In this document: one piece after another, positions 29,956-38,305 of the stretch
Layout: the number at the start of each line of letters is the position of its first letter
How positions within the stretch are numbered: the first letter of the stretch is position 1
Source of the DNA: a virus
DNA length: 40,514 nt
Direction: 5' to 3' (one strand)
IMG/VR virus record: IMGVR_UViG_3300005663_000105
Span: 1 to 40,514 of that record
The notes under the pieces: generated by a model
What the model was told of the DNA's origin: nothing
What the model saw: only the letters and a program-made list of their open reading frames with translations
Database searches by the model: none
Position numbers and translations under genes: made by a program

Positions 29956-30092
29956 CAAGTAACAAGAATGATCATGATTTACTCACGAAACTGTCCAATG
30001 ACATGGCGTGGATCAAATTGATTCTGTTCACATACGGCGTACCATTGGGCCTGATATCGTATAAGGTTCTAATTAGTGGGACCGGCAGCTAA
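29952..30092 (+). CDS. holin-like small membrane protein, 46 aa
   Basis: MTSNKNDHDLLTKLSNDMAW is a polar helical start, then a hydrophobic helix 'IKLILFTYGVPLGLISYKVLI' (about 22-42) and a short tail. The pattern resembles small XhlA-like or class III holin-like proteins. AGGAGGATCCTTCG stands before the ATG, overlapping the previous stop as ATGA. It is the last plus-strand gene, a usual place for lysis genes, but no endolysin is seen nearby. The end overlaps the convergent gene by 24 bases. Confidence 0.5.
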   Translation: MTSNKNDHDLLTKLSNDMAWIKLILFTYGVPLGLISYKVLISGTGS

Positions 30093-30377
30093 CATCCTAC
30101 CGATATCATAATCTATCTCCCTAGCTTGCGACCACGAAACGTCGTATTCTAGGGAATTTTTTTGTGAACCCGCAGCAACCTTATTGTCCAACGACCGGAA
30201 TATCGTCTCTACGAAACTTCTCGACAGCACACTGTACGCACCCTCGTGATGCCACAGAATAGCGAACGGTGTAAACCCCAGCCTCCACATACTCGCCAGA
30301 CGCAATACCGGATTTCCCTTGGTGTTGGCGTACCTCTGTCTTATGACTTTGGTGTGCGCCTGGTCATTCGGTATCAT
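30069..30377 (-). CDS. hypothetical protein, 102 aa
   Basis: MIPNDQAHTKVIRQRYANTK and onward: a basic first half, then 'FAILWHHEGAYSVLSRSFVE'. GGAGG lies 8 bases before the ATG at 30375-30377; an upstream in-frame start would remove that support. It overlaps the upstream HTH gene by 14 bases and could be its partner. Function unknown. Confidence 0.6.
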   Translation of the reverse strand: MIPNDQAHTKVIRQRYANTKGNPVLRLASMWRLGFTPFAILWHHEGAYSVLSRSFVETIFRSLDNKVAAGSQKNSLEYDVSWSQAREIDYDIGRMLAAGPTN

Positions 30378-30663
30378 TTCTGACTCCTCCATCAACTAAT
30401 TCAAGGAATGCCATCACGTCTTGTCTCGTCGTGAACAAGGTGTTTGCCACCGTGTACGACCTCAATTTTACCTTACGACCAAAGGGACCACTTATCCCTT
30501 TGCGCGCCCAATTGTATACGGTGGTCCTGGATGGACGAGTACGAGTCAGCTTAAACACCAGGCTAGGCACGGTTCCTAGTTTTATCTTCGATGCTTCTGT
30601 GGAGCCTGGCTGCGCGTCAACGGCTCTTCTTAGGAAGTCCGGCAACGGCTTTTTTGTGTTCAT
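30364..30663 (-). CDS. DUF1580-like helix-turn-helix protein, 99 aa
   Basis: The C-terminal half reads 'RTTVYNWARKGISGPFGRKV' then 'KLRSYTVANTLFTTRQDVMA' and FLELV. This matches the layout of excisionase/DUF1580-type small HTH proteins (TvyrW..rG..G..L......Gg...Ts.eav..F), a MerR-related DNA-binding fold. I know such proteins mainly from Planctomycetes, which is weak evidence on the host. It probably acts as a transcription regulator or directionality factor, but no integrase is seen here. GGAGGAAGAAA precedes the ATG. Overlaps its upstream gene by 47 bases. Confidence 0.6.
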   Translation of the reverse strand: MNTKKPLPDFLRRAVDAQPGSTEASKIKLGTVPSLVFKLTRTRPSRTTVYNWARKGISGPFGRKVKLRSYTVANTLFTTRQDVMAFLELVDGGVRNDTE

Positions 30664-31012
30664 TTTCTTCCTCCCGTAGCTGTCTATAAAATTTATATAT
30701 GTTCGGTTTGTCGCCGTCTTTCAAGCCACCGTCGCCATGCCAGTAGTGCCACGGTATCTGGCGGGGGTATCGGTCCATACTCTTATAGACAAAACCCCTG
30801 CCTTTGTACACAACCATGTATACCCAACAATTTCCCTTGTTGCCAAAACCGTTGACACGGAAACCCCATCCGGGCCTGGGGTCCTCATCCGAGAATCGGA
30901 GGAAGAACCCCAGGCACTCCACGTTGTCGTCCAAGACCGCTCTCTTGATCGCTTCTCTTGGATGCCCAGAGGCGAGTTCGAGTAGATCGTCTCTACATCG
31001 AAAGTGTTTCAT
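30617..31012 (-). CDS. hypothetical protein, 131 aa
   Basis: MKHFRCRDDLLELASGHPRE starts a compact alpha/beta protein rich in aromatic residues (FVYKSMDRYPRQIPWHYWHG) with a charged helical end (QLREEENEHKKAVAGLPKKS). Its start overlaps the preceding 47-aa gene as ATGA. No family recognised. Confidence 0.6.
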   Translation of the reverse strand: MKHFRCRDDLLELASGHPREAIKRAVLDDNVECLGFFLRFSDEDPRPGWGFRVNGFGNKGNCWVYMVVYKGRGFVYKSMDRYPRQIPWHYWHGDGGLKDGDKPNIYKFYRQLREEENEHKKAVAGLPKKSR

Positions 31013-31152
31013 TCTGTGTATTCCCTATACGCCTTGTCTAAAACGTCTCCGTAGTCCGCGTCATCTCTAAGACTTTCATCCGTTTTTAAGTACGCTTTAC
31101 TAAATTCCATGAATAAATGTGCGAACAAACCCAAGTCGCCTTTTTCGATCAT
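31009..31152 (-). CDS. hypothetical acidic protein, 47 aa
   Basis: MIEKGDLGLFAHLFMEFSKA then YLKTDESLRDDADYGDVLDK. It overlaps the primase stop and the next start by 4 bases each (ATGA), so it is coupled on both sides. AAGGTACATAGA is a possible ribosome-binding site. Unknown function. Confidence 0.55.
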   Translation of the reverse strand: MIEKGDLGLFAHLFMEFSKAYLKTDESLRDDADYGDVLDKAYREYTE

Positions 31153-33485
31153 TCTATGTACCTTTCATATGCCCATTCCTGTATCTTTATTCCAGTGAAG
31201 ACTCGCACAGTCCTTTCACCATTTTGAGACGTGCTCCTCTTCACTGACGGTACGTGACCGAGCAACCACTTCGAGAACTGCTCGGGTAGACCGGACTTCC
31301 TCGCATTGATTCTACACCAGCCAGACCACACTTCAAACATCGAGTTCAGGCACGCTACTCCATCCGATTCCACCGTGCAGCAGTCTTGTAGGAATGTAGA
31401 AACAGGTGCCGACATGCTGCGGAACTGATCCATGATCTCGCCCGACGATTTCGGTTCCGTGAATCGGTTGTTCGCACGTAACCGTTTCAGGCCGTTTAGG
31501 GCATTGACGATAAGCTTGCCCTCTTTGGCTTCTTGCGTCACTCGCTTCTTTATTTTATGATCTTCATCCTTAATGTGCGATCCGAAATGCTTGAGCACCA
31601 ACAAGCGGGATTCCATGGCGCCGGTTTCGTCCGAAACCGCTAGTATCTCGTTCATAGCCAGCATAAACCGAGCTTTTAGGTAGACCAAAGGCAAATCGTT
31701 TACCCCTTTTTTCTCTACAGGCTGAGGGTCCCCGCCTACTAAGCCGAGCATCAATTCCAAGGCGCGTCTAAGTATACTTGCACTAGGGTTACGCACATCT
31801 CCCAACGTACATAGATGTTTACCCAAGAATGGTTGAAGACCAAATCGCTCTGTCATCGCTCTAAGAGTAGTGGTGCAGTGTTGATCCGCCCCTACGATGT
31901 TAGACGCCATTTCGATAACTGTTCCTTTGCCGGATCTAGGGCTACCCTGTAGTAGCATCATTTTCTCAAATGACGTATCTGGAACAAGCAGGTACCCGCA
32001 CCACTCCCAAAGAAGGTCCGCACAATCTCGGTTTCCTCCGTAAGTTTCGAGCAAGAAATCGTCAACGAATTTGGAGTCTGCGTCACCGTTAAAATCATAG
32101 GGACAAGAGGTAGTAGAGAAGAAATCTGGGTGAGGTTCGTGTAGGGTGACTCGTCCGTTGATATATTCCTCGACATCTATAACCCCGTTCTTAAAACAAA
32201 TGAGATTTTCCGGTTTCGAACCGCTTACACCCCGTGTCCAGCACGGGGGATCGTTTTTAATAAGACATCCCCCGCGTGTAAACGCTTCCATTATATCAGA
32301 TACTTTAGTCCTGCTCACTAGATAAGGTTGAACCCGTTTCACACCGCTAGGATCTGTCGCTATGAACTGTTTGCCTTCTAAAAAGTCATACATGCAGCCG
32401 CGCACCGCGGGTAGACCGATTTGCTCATAGCACGAGCCATTCCACTGGTACCACGAGCCGTAATAGAATCTAAGGGTCGGCGACTCCCCGACTGTAAAGT
32501 TCTCTGACAGGAATCGCCTTCCAATTTTTATAACGTCTTTGTCTGCAAATAAATCAGGGTCAATCTCCTCGCTGCGGTCACCATGTTCCTCGACGTACTC
32601 CGTGAAGTCATCTCTGACGAGGCCGCGAACAAGCCAGTCATGTAAGTCCTTCACACCCTCCGGGGGATAGACCTTCATGATCGGCCCGAGCCCCTGTAAG
32701 TTGATCGCGGTTTTGTCGACGCCGTCTTTTCCTGGCCAGTCGATGTCTCCTGCGGCGTTCACGGTCTTGTCGTTCTCGCCGATTATCCATATTGGCCTCC
32801 CGTTAAATGGCATCCTCTGTAGCATCTCGATACCAGCCAGGTTAGACGGCCTCCCTATGGTGTCGAACCCGAGTGTCAGACCAGCACCCCAATCCGTAGC
32901 TCCTTCGACGCATAGCACGGGACCGTCACTGGCCTTCATCGGCGATGTGATGCCGCCCATGTTCCTAGAAGCATCCAGTATGTGAAGCCAACCCGTTGAC
33001 TGCTGGATTCTGGTTTTCTTCTTCGTGCATAGAACAGCGGGTGGATCTAACGGGTCATCTGCGCTGACCATGCAGTATTTCTTACGACCACACAACGGGC
33101 AACCTTTGTCCTTCAGTGGGTAAAGGTCACTATCTACTCGCATCCATTCGTGGCGACCCTCCCTGAATCTCTTTTTAGACCTGTCACTAGACGGGTCATA
33201 TTCATAATACAGGCCATGCTTTGAGCCTGTGGCGCAAAACTTTTTTCCACTTTCTCGGTACCGGAGCAACAAGCCTGTTACGTCACCTTTTGAATTCCGC
33301 TCTGCGAACACCCAGGCATTCTGCCATCTCGGACCTTTATCCGTTATATCACCTGGGACGTAGCCCGCGCCCATCCTTTCGAGTATAGAGACGTCAAGCT
33401 TGAGTTCTTCGCTCATCGCCTTCCACATACCGGTCGTCATGTTGTGGCGGTATGCTTCATATTTCTGGGCTATGGTTCTTTTCAT
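31149..33485 (-). CDS. TOPRIM primase / SF3 helicase, 778 aa
   Basis: Zinc-binding part with C129, C132, C138 and C153. TOPRIM domain about 185-260: 'GPVLCVEGATDWGAG' with E194 and 'IWIIGENDKTVNAAGD' with the D-x-D-like acidic cluster. D5-type N-domain at about 310-480 ('FKNGVIDVEE', 'TTSCPYDFN'). SF3 helicase: Walker A GSPRSGKGT at 514-522, 'LCTLGDVRNP' and 'ARFMLAMNEI' further on. C-terminal winged helix about 690-775. It would make primers and unwind DNA at the fork. AAGG lies 6 bases before the ATG. Genes downstream are coupled by ATGA. Confidence 0.85.
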   Translation of the reverse strand: MKRTIAQKYEAYRHNMTTGMWKAMSEELKLDVSILERMGAGYVPGDITDKGPRWQNAWVFAERNSKGDVTGLLLRYRESGKKFCATGSKHGLYYEYDPSSDRSKKRFREGRHEWMRVDSDLYPLKDKGCPLCGRKKYCMVSADDPLDPPAVLCTKKKTRIQQSTGWLHILDASRNMGGITSPMKASDGPVLCVEGATDWGAGLTLGFDTIGRPSNLAGIEMLQRMPFNGRPIWIIGENDKTVNAAGDIDWPGKDGVDKTAINLQGLGPIMKVYPPEGVKDLHDWLVRGLVRDDFTEYVEEHGDRSEEIDPDLFADKDVIKIGRRFLSENFTVGESPTLRFYYGSWYQWNGSCYEQIGLPAVRGCMYDFLEGKQFIATDPSGVKRVQPYLVSRTKVSDIMEAFTRGGCLIKNDPPCWTRGVSGSKPENLICFKNGVIDVEEYINGRVTLHEPHPDFFSTTSCPYDFNGDADSKFVDDFLLETYGGNRDCADLLWEWCGYLLVPDTSFEKMMLLQGSPRSGKGTVIEMASNIVGADQHCTTTLRAMTERFGLQPFLGKHLCTLGDVRNPSASILRRALELMLGLVGGDPQPVEKKGVNDLPLVYLKARFMLAMNEILAVSDETGAMESRLLVLKHFGSHIKDEDHKIKKRVTQEAKEGKLIVNALNGLKRLRANNRFTEPKSSGEIMDQFRSMSAPVSTFLQDCCTVESDGVACLNSMFEVWSGWCRINARKSGLPEQFSKWLLGHVPSVKRSTSQNGERTVRVFTGIKIQEWAYERYIE

Positions 33486-33504
33486 TGGAGGCCTTAAAGT
33501 TGGA

Positions 33505-33561
33505 GAGGACAGGACTTATAGTTCGAACGTACATAGGGTTTCGTCTCGTCCGCCTGTCCTC
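33505..33561. repeat. 9-bp inverted repeat between replication genes
   Basis: GAGGACAGG (33505-33513) and CCTGTCCTC (33553-33561), perfect, 39 bases apart, between the primase and the gene upstream of it. No T-run on the minus strand. Possible operator or mRNA processing site. Confidence 0.5.
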
Positions 33562-33576
33562 CCCATATTCAGGATG

Positions 33577-34524
33577 TTACTCACCACCGAATCGGGCGAT
33601 TGTCGATTTCACAATAGCGGGCCATTCCGCATTCGTGGCGTCTTTAAGGCTCGGTTCTTTTTCACCCGTTGCCTCAACTAGCTCCTCAAACAACGTACCC
33701 TGGACGTCGCCATCGGAGATATTATTATTCTTGCCTGCTTCGACGATCTTACCCCATGCCTCTTCGGCTGTCATAGTTGAGGCCGCTTCTTCCTTGATCT
33801 CAGCCTTATTACCGAATTTGGGCATACTTCTCTTGAGGGGCGCGGTCGTGGTGCCGTCACCGTTGTCGACGCCGTTTTCCACGGCTGCTACCTCTGCCGC
33901 TGCATCCTTAACATCCTTGTCCTTTAGTTCTTGTTCGCGGCGAAGACGGTTCTTCTCCGCCTTATCGACCGGGGAGGCCCCTTGGGTCTTAGGTGCAGCG
34001 GGTGTTGATTTATTCTTGCCCCTGGGCTTGCTGACTGCTCCCTTGCTCTTCTTCGACAGAATAGCGAATTTACTAGCAGAGGCTTTCAAATCGGCGGCGC
34101 TAAATCTCCGGATACGCTGACCAGGCACGGCGTCCTCTTCATCGATCCAATTTACCTTTAGGGTAATTTTATCATTGAAATCATTTTCTTCGACACGAAT
34201 TTGAATGATCTTGTCATCGACGCCCATATCGTCAACGTCCGTAACCAACGTGCCGTCCCATCCGAACACCTTCATAACTTGTGCGTGGTAAAGTGACTCC
34301 CCTTCATCATGGTTGAACAGATGCAGGTACGCTACAGCGTGCTCATCATTATCGGCATAATCCTGCCACCCCTCATCTTTTTCATTCCAGATCCATTCAA
34401 GTGCTACGTCCACGATCAGTTGCGGAAGTGAGTCTTTGCCCTCTTCTACGTTACCTTTCGTCTCACCATAGGCGTGTTCAAGCACGCGACCCTTAAAAGT
34501 TCCTGCAAACGATACTTTGTTCAT
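33577..34524 (-). CDS. putative DNA-binding (SSB-like) protein, 315 aa
   Basis: The N-terminal 130 residues are beta-rich: 'FAGTFKGRVLEHAYGETKGN', 'LPQLIVDVALEWIWNEKDEG', 'SLYHAQVMKVFGWDGTLVTD'. This pattern resembles a family encoded beside Sak4-like ATPases in phages, possibly an OB-type ssDNA-binding protein. The middle is a basic linker (KKSKGAVSKPRGKNKSTPAA) and a charged helix; the end has an acidic domain. SSB function is inferred from context. AGGAGA lies 6 bases before the ATG, which overlaps the upstream stop by 4 bases. Confidence 0.5.
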   Translation of the reverse strand: MNKVSFAGTFKGRVLEHAYGETKGNVEEGKDSLPQLIVDVALEWIWNEKDEGWQDYADNDEHAVAYLHLFNHDEGESLYHAQVMKVFGWDGTLVTDVDDMGVDDKIIQIRVEENDFNDKITLKVNWIDEEDAVPGQRIRRFSAADLKASASKFAILSKKSKGAVSKPRGKNKSTPAAPKTQGASPVDKAEKNRLRREQELKDKDVKDAAAEVAAVENGVDNGDGTTTAPLKRSMPKFGNKAEIKEEAASTMTAEEAWGKIVEAGKNNNISDGDVQGTLFEELVEATGEKEPSLKDATNAEWPAIVKSTIARFGGE

Positions 34525-34955
34525 GACTGTTCTCCTTTTACTCTGTCGATTCTGCATTGACTTTTGGCACACATCATGCCATTTGGCAACATAGTGAGGC
34601 AACTCGGGCACGGCGCCATGTCGCGCTGCACTTCTTCTAGCGACGAACCGGACTCCGCTTTCTCGGCGAGCTTGTCGATCTCCGGTTCTGTCTCTTCCGC
34701 GTCTACCATGATGACCGCGATTCCATCTGGCAGCATATTGTTAAGCACCTTGATCATTTGCAACGTACCCTCTCGGTACTGGGATTCCGTCGCTGGATCA
34801 GCGTCGTAGACCCTTCGGGCGATGTTCATGGTTGCTACAATCTTTGCTGCGCTCGTGGCCATATTGGCCAATTGCATGTCTCCATGGCATTTTTTGTGTT
34901 TCAGCCCGCTCCCGCACGGGCACTTGTCATTTCTTTGCACCCTGTTATTCGCCAT
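34521..34955 (-). CDS. SEC-C zinc motif protein, 144 aa
   Basis: Residues 11-25 show 'KCPCGSGLKHKKCHGD', the SEC-C metal-binding motif (CPCGSGKKYKxCH). The middle is helical, and the C-terminus has a second cysteine set (CPSCLTMLPNGMMCAKSQC). In other proteins SEC-C binds zinc and protein partners, as in SecA. Here it lies in a replication operon, so it may adapt a DNA-processing factor. The ATG at 34953-34955 follows AGGGAATTTGAAG and overlaps the upstream gene. Confidence 0.7.
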   Translation of the reverse strand: MANNRVQRNDKCPCGSGLKHKKCHGDMQLANMATSAAKIVATMNIARRVYDADPATESQYREGTLQMIKVLNNMLPDGIAVIMVDAEETEPEIDKLAEKAESGSSLEEVQRDMAPCPSCLTMLPNGMMCAKSQCRIDRVKGEQS

Positions 34956-35157
34956 CTTCAAATTCCCTAAGAGACTTAGGCACCAATTCGACACCATTAA
35001 CTGTGACCGTGGGCTCATCCAGGGTTTTGGGAAGCCGGCTCCAAAGCTCTCGGTCAAGGAATTTATTCGGGATAGGCCCACGTCCGTCTACTTCGACCCC
35101 GTTGTAGAATCTATTTTCACCAGACGTATCTAAGGGTAGGTTATTTTTACTAGTCAT
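34945..35157 (-). CDS. hypothetical protein, 70 aa
   Basis: MTSKNNLPLDTSGENRFYNG and on to 'KSLREFEDGE'. GGAG lies 9 bases from the ATG at 35155-35157; a longer upstream frame overlaps the ATPase gene and is not supported. It overlaps the ATPase end by 8 bases and the SEC-C start by 11. Function unknown. Confidence 0.6.
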   Translation of the reverse strand: MTSKNNLPLDTSGENRFYNGVEVDGRGPIPNKFLDRELWSRLPKTLDEPTVTVNGVELVPKSLREFEDGE

Positions 35158-36046
35158 CTTCGGTATCTCCATCGAACATAATGCGCCACAACGTATCGTC
35201 GGCGTTGTTCTCGAACTGCACGAGCGGGTATTCTTCAAAGACGTCACCGCGTGACTTAGCCTTGAAGAACATCTCGGGCTTAGTAAACACACCCCGCTCA
35301 TCTGAAGCAATAGCACGCTTCTGATCGTCTATCTTAATATCCGCCCAGTCTATGTATAAAACGTAACTGGCCCACGCCACGAAGGATGGCATGACGGGAC
35401 CTTTCTTATTGTTGAAAAGATCCGGATGCGATTGCAGGTACTTGCCGTATCCCGCTTTGTCGATTTCCGATTGCGCCGCCTGACACAATATCACCACGTT
35501 CTTACCAGCGCGAACGAGTCCGTCGAGATCGGACTGCCACAGCAGCATCTCATAGAATACGTGCTCGTACCCACCTCCGTATCCATAATCCGCGATCTTC
35601 CTGGCCTTGCCGCCCTTCTCCTTAGGTATATTCTCGACCACCCATGGAGTGCAAAGGGAATTCTGGGCAACCGTGCCAGTGTCGAATACTACCGATTCCT
35701 TGTCTTTGAACAGGGACAAGTCTTGGGTAACGTCCCTTAAATCGCCCCATGTATCCACGTCTTTCACGATGGGCCATGTCAATCCGAGTGGGTGTACCAA
35801 TTCCTGTATTCCCCTGTCTGGGCAAATGAATACTGGGCTCGGCAGAGTAGCGGCCAGGGAAGTCTTGCCCATGCCAGAGTCAGAGTACAGGATAATCTTT
35901 TTCCCTTCCTCGCCGTTGGCGAATTCTGTGATTGAGAAATTTTTCTTTATGCGCTTTTTGTCCTTTACAGATCTGGTCATGTTGGACCTAGCTGCCTTCG
36001 CTGCTGCATTGTCAAATTTCGGTAGCGGTTTCTTAACTTCTGTCAT
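35150..36046 (-). CDS. Sak4-like RecA-fold ATPase, 298 aa
   Basis: Walker A 'YSDSGMGKTSL' with G60/K61/T62, then 'VFICPDRG', Walker B 'SVVFDTGT' with D122, and 'KNVVILCQAAQSE' as the sensor strand. This is the layout of phage Sak4/AAA_24 ATPases, which act in strand annealing recombination with an SSB. The adjacent putative SSB and two nucleases fit a recombination module. GTG-ATG start pair; ATG at 36044-36046 chosen, 9 bases after GGAG (the GTG would be 6). Confidence 0.75.
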   Translation of the reverse strand: MTEVKKPLPKFDNAAAKAARSNMTRSVKDKKRIKKNFSITEFANGEEGKKIILYSDSGMGKTSLAATLPSPVFICPDRGIQELVHPLGLTWPIVKDVDTWGDLRDVTQDLSLFKDKESVVFDTGTVAQNSLCTPWVVENIPKEKGGKARKIADYGYGGGYEHVFYEMLLWQSDLDGLVRAGKNVVILCQAAQSEIDKAGYGKYLQSHPDLFNNKKGPVMPSFVAWASYVLYIDWADIKIDDQKRAIASDERGVFTKPEMFFKAKSRGDVFEEYPLVQFENNADDTLWRIMFDGDTEDD

Positions 36047-36198
36047 CACTCTAACTCCTTTTTTAGTTCCTCTGTCAGTTCATCAAGGGAGGCATTGAGG
36101 GTGTCAATCTTTTCTTGTAACTCATCTCTGATCTCGCATGCCGGACAAAAACCCGAATTATAACACAATTCTTTGTGGTTGTTGCTGCACAAGTCCAT
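36046..36198 (-). CDS. small Cys-rich coiled-coil protein, 50 aa
   Basis: Cysteines C4, C12, C18 and C21 (with CPAC) and H8 form a probable zinc site in the first 21 residues, followed by an acidic coiled coil (DELQEKIDTLNASLDELTEE). Its stop and the ATPase ATG share one base (TGATG). GAGG lies 5 bases before the ATG. Perhaps an adaptor protein. Confidence 0.6.
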   Translation of the reverse strand: MDLCSNNHKELCYNSGFCPACEIRDELQEKIDTLNASLDELTEELKKELE

Positions 36199-36208
36199 AG
36201 TCGCCTCT

Positions 36209-37459
36209 TCACCAAATTAACTCGAACCCTTCTAAGACGTTGTCTCTGCTTATCTCTTCACCGACGTAGCAATAAGACAACGCGTAATCACATTTGAATG
36301 GTCGCTCACAAGAGCCCTCGCACTTGTACCAATACCCGGTTTTGCGCAAGTACAGGATGTGTTTGTAGATAGAGTATATCTCTCCCTCGAATCGGGCAAG
36401 CTCGTCTGTGGTCCTCGTTATCTCCCTACGTTGGAAATACTTCTCGGGGTTTTCCGTCATATCCCTGAACACGCGAGCCCCGTACATGTTCTCCGTTTCC
36501 CGGAACGCACTGGCCTTCTTTCCCTCGACTATCGTGACGGAGCAACCATCGACTGTCGGGCGGTCACTGAACCATTGGTTCTTTTTATTACCATCCTTTG
36601 TTATGCCGCATCCATCGATGTCGAACTCAGCCCCGCAATATTCGCCGGTCTCGATTAAAGAGTTCGTCTCTGCCTGGCTCAATGCCTTCATCTTTATGGC
36701 TGGCATGCGGGTGACATCGTACAGGGTTGTCACGGGTAGCTCATGGTCTGGCATGATGCCGTACTTCTCAAGCTGTCCCTCTTTCTGCATCCTCGCAAGT
36801 GCATAGGGGTACATAGTCGTCTGGGTGTCTATGATTAGCTTGTTCCAATACTCAGCATTCGGGTCGATATCCCTGGTCGTTGACTTGTGTTCCATCGTAC
36901 CGACAAGCGTATCACCGAAACGTATTATCTTGTCAATCTTACCGACGAGAATAGCATCGCGGCACACATTGCCGTCTGGGTTCAAGATAGGTAACTTGAA
37001 TGGTACCTCTGTTGCAACAACCTCGTACCCAAGACCATCGCTCTGGATGTTCCAGTACCAGTTGTAGACGTGTAATGCGTATAGGAGCTTAGCGCGCTCG
37101 GTCTCGTACGCCTCCGGCTCTACTCCGCTAGGCACGTGCTCATAATGCTTACAGAGATGTTCCTGCGCAGCCTTTAGAGCTGTATCATGTAACATGACCC
37201 CAGTACAGTCACATACGGCGCATGTCGCGCCTGGCATGATACTGCCTTCTAATAAACCAGGATCGCAGCACAGGGGACAAGGCCCGCCGGGCTTACCGTA
37301 TAGAATTTCTTGGAGGGTATGCCAGATAAGCCCGCGTCTCTGCGACTCCGTGTGCCCAGTCCGCCGAAGACCACAAATGTACTTGGCCATGAACCGCGTG
37401 ACACATGCCTTGTAATCACCGATCGATGACGCACTGAGATGTATAAGTCGTTTACTCAT
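36209..37459 (-). CDS. PD-(D/E)XK nuclease, Cas4/RecB-like, 416 aa
   Basis: N-terminal 'LSASSIGDYKACVTRFMAKY' then 'RRGLIWHTLQEILYG', the usual start of PDDEXK_1 nucleases. Active site: D176 in 'VGKID', E190 and K192 in 'MEHKSTT'. Cysteine-rich insert at 61-85 (CPLC, CAVC), probably zinc. C19 plus cysteines in 'YKCEGSCERPFKCDYALSYC' near the C-terminus could hold an iron-sulfur cluster, as in Cas4/AddB. Likely a 5'-3' exonuclease for recombination. A GAGGTGG-type site precedes the ATG. Confidence 0.75.
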   Translation of the reverse strand: MSKRLIHLSASSIGDYKACVTRFMAKYICGLRRTGHTESQRRGLIWHTLQEILYGKPGGPCPLCCDPGLLEGSIMPGATCAVCDCTGVMLHDTALKAAQEHLCKHYEHVPSGVEPEAYETERAKLLYALHVYNWYWNIQSDGLGYEVVATEVPFKLPILNPDGNVCRDAILVGKIDKIIRFGDTLVGTMEHKSTTRDIDPNAEYWNKLIIDTQTTMYPYALARMQKEGQLEKYGIMPDHELPVTTLYDVTRMPAIKMKALSQAETNSLIETGEYCGAEFDIDGCGITKDGNKKNQWFSDRPTVDGCSVTIVEGKKASAFRETENMYGARVFRDMTENPEKYFQRREITRTTDELARFEGEIYSIYKHILYLRKTGYWYKCEGSCERPFKCDYALSYCYVGEEISRDNVLEGFELIW

Positions 37460-37461
37460 TT

Positions 37462-37686
37462 CTATACCACCTCAACAGCAGTTACGTTGACGCACACAGT
37501 CAATCCCTGTATTACTTTGAACGATTTCTTTGGAGTGTGCACAGTAAAAGAAGTGCCCCGCAATGCCACCATATCTTCAACGTATCCATCCTGCATAAGC
37601 TTAGTCACCACGCTGTTTATCTTATCGGCCCCGTATTGAGTAACACAGGTACCATTTTCATTTCGAGTTATTAAGTAAAATTTCAT
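37462..37686 (-). CDS. hypothetical protein, 74 aa, probably leaderless
   Basis: MKFYLITRNENGTCVTQYGA then 'VVTKLMQDGYVEDMVALRGT': a small alpha/beta protein without known family. The ATG lies exactly 6 bases after the -10 box of the promoter at 37693-37721, so the message would begin at the start codon. The only upstream purine run (GGTGG) is inside the promoter. The next gene follows after 2 bases. Confidence 0.6.
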   Translation of the reverse strand: MKFYLITRNENGTCVTQYGADKINSVVTKLMQDGYVEDMVALRGTSFTVHTPKKSFKVIQGLTVCVNVTAVEVV

Positions 37687-37692
37687 AATCCG

Positions 37693-37721
37693 ATTCTACC
37701 ACCTTTCTAGTTAAATGTCAA
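37693..37721 (-). promoter_or_regulatory. sigma-70-type promoter, minus strand
   Basis: TTGACA (37721-37716), 17-base spacer, TAGAAT (37698-37693) on the minus strand. The -35 box lies in the last codons of the VRR-NUC gene. It would boost the recombination and replication genes from 37686 leftwards. Confidence 0.7.
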
Positions 37722-38154
37722 GGAAATTTTTCATTTTTTCTTTTAATTCTTCAAGACCGTGGACGCAAATGTAGGCGCCACCACACCCGCGTGTCCAAAT
37801 CATGTAATCTATCTGGTCCTTGCTGAGTACGCCGCCGCTGCCCTTCTTGAACTCCACCTCCAGACGGCGACCACTGGGCAGCATACCCGTAAAATCTGCG
37901 CTGCCTGTTATACCGTACGTTGCGTAATTGGGACTATCGTTCAAATAGCCAGCCCCATTGTTCTGCCTCTTCATCCTACAACCGTGACGTCTTAGCCACT
38001 CCACGCACTCTTTAGTGACTTCCGCTTCCGTTGCCTCAGCCACGGGCACGATCGGTTTCGTTGCCATGGAGCCGTTTTTGCGCACACTGGGCTTGCCGTG
38101 CCTTAGCATCTGAGCGAACCGCTTGAAGGCTATTCTTTTACTGTTCTTTCGCAC
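37711..38154 (-). CDS. VRR-NUC nuclease, 147 aa, GTG start
   Basis: Motifs of the VRR-NUC family: 'KRQNNGAGYLNDSPNYATYG' region with N65/N66, D87 in 'ITGSADFTG', E101/K103 in 'RLEVEFKK', Q114 in 'LSKDQIDYM', then 'CGGAYICVHGLEEL'. Such stand-alone phage domains cut structured or Holliday-type DNA. GGGGG lies 7 bases before the GTG. It overlaps the upstream gene by 17 bases. Confidence 0.8.
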   Translation of the reverse strand: MRKNSKRIAFKRFAQMLRHGKPSVRKNGSMATKPIVPVAEATEAEVTKECVEWLRRHGCRMKRQNNGAGYLNDSPNYATYGITGSADFTGMLPSGRRLEVEFKKGSGGVLSKDQIDYMIWTRGCGGAYICVHGLEELKEKMKNFLDI

Positions 38155-38305
38155 GGAATTGCCCCCAGAACCGAGTCTCTTTCAAACGCGACTCATAGTG
38201 AAAACAGAGTGAGGCGTCCAGGTACGTCCTGAATATCTGTGTCTTGCGCCTTTCGTAATTCTTCTTCAATCGCCAGGATCGACATTTATATCCGCCTACT
38301 CTCAT
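38138..38305 (-). CDS. hypothetical basic protein, 55 aa
   Basis: MRVGGYKCRSWRLKKNYERR and onward: very basic and aromatic, so nucleic-acid binding is possible. Its start overlaps the upstream stop as ATGA and its end overlaps the VRR-NUC gene by 17 bases. No family recognised. Confidence 0.55.
   Translation of the reverse strand: MRVGGYKCRSWRLKKNYERRKTQIFRTYLDASLCFHYESRLKETRFWGQFRAKEQ

Noticed and set aside
29217-29975. 252-codon antisense frame opposite the large helical virion gene
   Set aside because: Shadow frame; no start signal or domain, and the plus-strand gene explains the sequence.
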